Notes under the pieces: model-generated
The model's database searches: none
Told to the model about the DNA's origin: nothing
The model's input: the letters and a program-made list of their open reading frames with translations, nothing else
Made by a program: the position numbers and the translations under genes
In this document: piece after piece, positions 61,408 through 64,000 of the stretch
How positions within the stretch are numbered: the stretch's first letter is position 1
Layout: every line of letters starts with the position of its first letter
Assembly (NCBI RefSeq): GCF_000745015.1
Contig: NZ_JQNA01000002.1
Coordinates: forward strand, 1,240,001-1,304,000
Source of the DNA: Burkholderia sp. 9120
GTDB lineage: Bacteria > Pseudomonadota > Gammaproteobacteria > Burkholderiales > Burkholderiaceae
DNA: 64,000 bases
Reading direction: 5' to 3'

Positions 61408-61696
61408 GGTTGGAGTGAGTTTGCTCGTTGAGTGAGCTTTGAGTTTTGGGCTCGACACGCTGCGATGGTGGCGTGACGGCACGGTGGTTCTGACGGTCCG
61501 GCAGGGATTGCCCGCTGGGCCGTTTTGCGTTTTGGGGTGGGCTTTTCGCGGGTTGGCGTAGGCTCGACGCTGCCCTCCTCGCGGCCGGGTCGGTTTGATA
61601 TACTCTGCGCTCGCTGGTGAAGTTGACTCGCTCGATCCCGCAGTGCCCAACAAAAGGCCGCACGGGTCGAAGCGATCTGGTCCGGCTTCGGTCCCT

Positions 61697-61721
61697 CTCC
61701 CTGTAGTTCAGAGGGTGGAAT
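61697..61721 (+). other. tRNA-like 5' half (D-arm) without the rest of a tRNA
   Basis: CTCCCTGTAGTTCAG onward has the form of an acceptor arm plus D-arm: GTTC (61706-61709) pairs with GAAT (61718-61721, one G-T). It recalls the start of tRNA-Asn. No anticodon stem, T-arm (GTTCGA) or 3' acceptor strand follows, so it is not a functional tRNA. It is in the 480-bp gap 61408-61887, which has no gene. Confidence 0.3.
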
Positions 61722-61762
61722 GACAACCAGAAGACCCGCCAGATAAGGCGCGGCAACAGTGC

Positions 61763-61781
61763 TGTAGCATTTTTGTAGCAT
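61763..61781 (+). repeat. Direct repeat TGTAGCAT, 11-bp spacing
   Basis: TGTAGCAT at 61763-61770 and again at 61774-61781. TGTAGCA pairs of this kind are common near tyrosine-integrase attachment sites (from memory). No integrase gene is in the window. Confidence 0.4.
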
Positions 61782-61790
61782 CGAAAAACG

Positions 61791-61813
61791 AGCCCGCCAA
61801 TGCGGGCTTTTTG
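61791..61813 (+). terminator. Rho-independent terminator
   Basis: AGCCCGC and GCGGGCT pair around CAAT, preceded by AAAAACG and followed by TTTTTG. There is no coding gene for 380 bp upstream on this strand, so it may end a small RNA or a long rubredoxin transcript. Confidence 0.75.
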
Positions 61814-61830
61814 CTGTCTCGGATGCCCGT

Positions 61831-61876
61831 GATCGACCCAGAGCGGTCAATCAGGCGATGGAAAAGCGGACATTCG
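61831..61876 (-). repeat. Intergenic element, copy A (inverted relative to copy B)
   Basis: On the minus strand it reads AATGTCCG, later TGACCG and GGTCGATC, in the same order and similar spacing as the plus-strand element at 62803-62845. It lies just past the stop of the AT-rich gene. Confidence 0.5.
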
Positions 61877-61887
61877 AATATTGAAAA

Positions 61888-62685
61888 TCACTGGGCAGAT
61901 TTGCCGGGATCGGTGGATTGACGTGTTTCACCTATACCAGGATGCGGTTTAATGACATCGTAGATATACGAGGCAATTAGTGATCCCGCCACTCCGAGTG
62001 ATATCGCGAATACACTTGATATTAATAACGCAATAACGGGCTTTGTTTTTGCGAAATCGAGAGACCTATAGTAAAGAGGCTTCCGAATTTTCTTTATTTC
62101 TTTTTGAACAGCCTTGATAGTCTGATTCGGAACATGCTCACTCTTACTTCGCGTCTCACATTCTCCGCACACAATAGGCTTATTGCATGATTCGACGATA
62201 TCAGTCTTTATGCCGTTCATATCAAAAAGGCATCCGCGCGTATCATCGTGAGTAAAACTTTGCGCCGCACCAATTTGCGGAATTGCGTTCCCTGATCGCC
62301 GGTAGCGAAGTGAATATGCGTACAAAACACGCAGAATTGCGTTTGCAAGCGGAATATTCTCCGCATTTAAGATTTCTTTTATTTCAAAAAAAGTGAAGAC
62401 AATTTGATTTTCGCCAAGAGGCCTAGCATACCAATTGTCTTCGAGCGGAACATTAACAATCGCGATCAAAAAATCGGCGCTATAATTTTTCTTTAGAGGG
62501 AGCTGCCTCTTAATCAATTTATCGGAGAACGCCCAATTCCCTATATCCGAGTCACCGCGTAATTCATAGTTTTCCACGCCACCGACAAGCTCGAAAACCT
62601 CCGATTTCCACCCCGAGACCGTGTTGAAGTTTAGGTGCAGCGGAAAACGACCAACAGTTACGAGTTTAATTTTTACTTTTTCCAT
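61888..62685 (-). CDS. AT-rich gene: membrane-anchored protein of unknown function with His/Asp/Cys cluster
   Basis: 265 residues from MEKVKIKLVTVGRF (ATG 62685); the frame stays open further upstream but those codons overlap the next gene. I do not recognise a named family. The N-terminal 130 residues look like a folded soluble domain (ENQIVFTFFEIKEILNAENI). Next comes a probable metal site, THDDTRGCLFDMNGIKTDI (145-163), then CNKPIVCGEC (167-176). After a basic helical stretch, one hydrophobic helix (about 216-240) precedes a short tail. Base composition is clearly more AT-rich than all neighbours, indicating recent acquisition. Confidence 0.7.
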   Translation of the reverse strand: MEKVKIKLVTVGRFPLHLNFNTVSGWKSEVFELVGGVENYELRGDSDIGNWAFSDKLIKRQLPLKKNYSADFLIAIVNVPLEDNWYARPLGENQIVFTFFEIKEILNAENIPLANAILRVLYAYSLRYRRSGNAIPQIGAAQSFTHDDTRGCLFDMNGIKTDIVESCNKPIVCGECETRSKSEHVPNQTIKAVQKEIKKIRKPLYYRSLDFAKTKPVIALLISSVFAISLGVAGSLIASYIYDVIKPHPGIGETRQSTDPGKSAQ

Positions 62686-62802
62686 GTGCTCACTGTCACA
62701 AAATAGATGATGCAGAGTCAACCGGTACCACAGCCCCGCCGCGTGACTCCGGTCGTCAGCATACAGCGGGAGGTAAATGTCTGCATTCGAGAAGTTAGTG
62801 GA

Positions 62803-62845
62803 AATGTCCGAATTTGGCCGATTGCTGCCTGTGACCGGGTCGCTC
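62803..62845 (+). repeat. Intergenic element, copy B
   Basis: AATGTCCG, then TTGGCCGATTG, TGACCG and GTCGCTC. It is an imperfect inverted copy of the element at 61831-61876 on the other side of the AT-rich gene. Similar words recur between genes in Burkholderiales genomes in my memory, so it may be a dispersed repeat rather than a cassette end. Confidence 0.5.
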
Positions 62846-62941
62846 GCGTTGACGCCTCCAGCCGTCCTACCCTCAGTTAAGTGGATCTGACATGCATAAG
62901 TCCCGCCGGCGCCGGCGCGTTCTGGCTCGGAACTGTCCCGT

Positions 62942-64000
62942 CTATTTCCTGCTTGCGCTTTCTGGCCACACCACGTCGCCATCGACGGCATATAGACGGC
63001 AGTGGTGAAAGAGCCTGTTGCACGCCTCCTGCGCTTCGGCGGCTGGATCAATTCCCAGCGAGACCGCCTCCCAGGCACCATTTGACGAAATAGAGAAGGC
63101 ACGCGGGCGGCGCATTTTCAGGAAATTCCGGTATCCTTCCCTGCCCTGCGCGTTCAGGTACGGCACAGCGCTCACATCCCCCAACTGGGCAAAGCGCGTC
63201 GCGACGGGTACGGAGCTTGGCCGTGTCCATACAACATCGTTATCGACCGCGTAAAGCCGGCAGTCCGAACTGGCTTTTCCGCACAGCTTCAAAGCTTCGA
63301 GTTGCGCGTCAAATCCTTCGGAACTTGACGCCGCGCCGTGCGGGCCGATAGCGAATGCGCGTGGCGAAGGCATATTCAGGAATGCCCGGTAATACGCATA
63401 ATCATGCTCCGTCAGGTAGGGCAATGCCTGCATGTCGTCGAGCGCCGCGTAGTGGCTCGGAGCAGGTGCTGGCGTCGGCATATACTCGGGACTCACCTGC
63501 GTGTGCGGTAATCCCACCTTTGCAAGAAACGCGTCGAGTTCGGGCACCCACAAATGAAGGGCTGCGGCCGAACCCAGAAGGTTGTGCGAATCAGCGCCAA
63601 ACTGGCCGTAGGCCACAAGCGTCGCCGGACCGCCCGCTGCGACGTAGTGCTCATACATCGCGCGCCACACCGGTGTGGGGAATACCGCATCGTTATCGCC
63701 GAAGAACCAGATGGACGGAGTTGCCGTGCGCGCACCCAACCGCGCCGCAGCGTCGCTCAGTGCAGTGTCCTGATCGGCGCAGTCGTTTGCCCGCATGCCA
63801 CCTGCGAAACTCACCAAAGCCTTGACGCCCGGTACGTTCAGCGTGCCGAGTGCCAGCGTGTTCCAGCCACCGAAGCTCTGCCCCGCCACCACAATGCGAC
63901 TTCCGTCGATATTGGGTTGCTGTTTCAGGTAATCGATCACCGCCCGAATGTCGCGCGCCGCATCCAGGCCAATGGCCACATCGTCGCAACCATGTTGCAA
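62942..64000 (-). CDS. Alpha/beta hydrolase (dienelactone hydrolase type) with duplicated Cys module; 5' end outside window
   Basis: 352 residues visible; the frame is open to base 64000, so the N terminus, probably with a signal peptide, is missing. The hydrolase part has the nucleophile elbow VVAGQSFGGWNTL, the acid in WFFGDNDAVFP and the histidine in GADSHNLLGS. The C-terminal part is two tandem copies of a module of about 75 residues, each with LPYL or VPYL, Y-R-x-F-L, PRAF and a CRLYAVDxDVVW end with a paired Cys. The module suggests an extracytoplasmic location. Substrate unknown. Confidence 0.82.
   Translation of the reverse strand: MQHGCDDVAIGLDAARDIRAVIDYLKQQPNIDGSRIVVAGQSFGGWNTLALGTLNVPGVKALVSFAGGMRANDCADQDTALSDAAARLGARTATPSIWFFGDNDAVFPTPVWRAMYEHYVAAGGPATLVAYGQFGADSHNLLGSAAALHLWVPELDAFLAKVGLPHTQVSPEYMPTPAPAPSHYAALDDMQALPYLTEHDYAYYRAFLNMPSPRAFAIGPHGAASSSEGFDAQLEALKLCGKASSDCRLYAVDNDVVWTRPSSVPVATRFAQLGDVSAVPYLNAQGREGYRNFLKMRRPRAFSISSNGAWEAVSLGIDPAAEAQEACNRLFHHCRLYAVDGDVVWPESASRK

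Noticed and set aside
61697..61770. Complete tRNA gene
   Set aside because: Only acceptor and D-arm resemble a tRNA; no T-arm GTTCGA, no anticodon stem and no 3' acceptor strand.
62686..63102. N-terminal extension of the AT-rich gene in the same open frame
   Set aside because: The added residues are Arg/Pro-rich, overlap the hydrolase gene and lie in GC-rich DNA, unlike the gene body; MEKVKIK at 62685 is a natural start.

Overview
The window looks like a chromosomal segment of a Burkholderiaceae bacterium, most likely Paraburkholderia or Burkholderia. The basis is the high GC content, the betaproteobacterial gene set (a MctP plus DUF3311 carboxylate transporter pair, an intracellular PHB depolymerase, BenE, a solitary RsxB next to Nth, a DUF6726 lipoprotein) and the codon usage. 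Genus is inferred from memory of these families, not from a search. Almost all of the window is dense housekeeping DNA; I see no insertion sequence, CRISPR array, rRNA or intact tRNA.

Layout. 1-6 kb: 5' part of dnaE (minus), then two tRNA wobble-base genes, trhO and gluQ (plus), and the RNA helicase gene rhlE (minus) behind a possible attenuator. 6-12 kb: aldehyde dehydrogenase plus acetolactate-synthase-like enzyme (probable operon), an MliC-like lysozyme inhibitor, a small lipoprotein and purT. 12-19 kb: a META-domain lipoprotein, a long-linker FtsK translocase that is broken by a frameshift at a C8 tract, and a 7-bladed lactonase. 19-27 kb: a 50-residue DUF3096 protein, a GH15 glycosidase, the PHB depolymerase, a TetR regulator, rsxB-nth-DUF1841 and two periplasmic cytochromes c. 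27-36 kb: MoxR ATPase plus VWA protein, BenE, transaldolase, a VOC protein, an FUSC transporter, and mctP with its small partner. 36-41 kb: a spermidine-synthase-like protein, a ParA-like gene flanked by a broken and an intact copy of a hypoxanthine-DNA glycosylase 3' end, ubiC, a TPR/GT9-like protein and a UUG-started small protein with an internal duplication. 41-49 kb: htpG with a sigma-32-type promoter, a MocR regulator, and a divergent unit of VOC protein, aminotransferase and RidA, then PhzF. 49-61.4 kb: a GGDEF-EAL protein, a CHR-like transporter, a CopD-like membrane protein, parC and parE (topoisomerase IV), the ABC-F protein Uup, DUF4399 and rubredoxin.

61.4-64 kb is different in character. 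An AT-rich gene for a membrane-anchored protein with a His/Asp/Cys cluster lies between inverted copies of a short intergenic element. Next to it are a tRNA-like half, tandem TGTAGCAT repeats, and a secreted-type hydrolase with a duplicated cysteine module that runs off the window. This is the most accessory-looking part and the best place to look for something undescribed. Other points of interest are the ftsK frameshift, the ParA gene between two glycosylase ends, the MocR direct repeats and several perfect palindromes.
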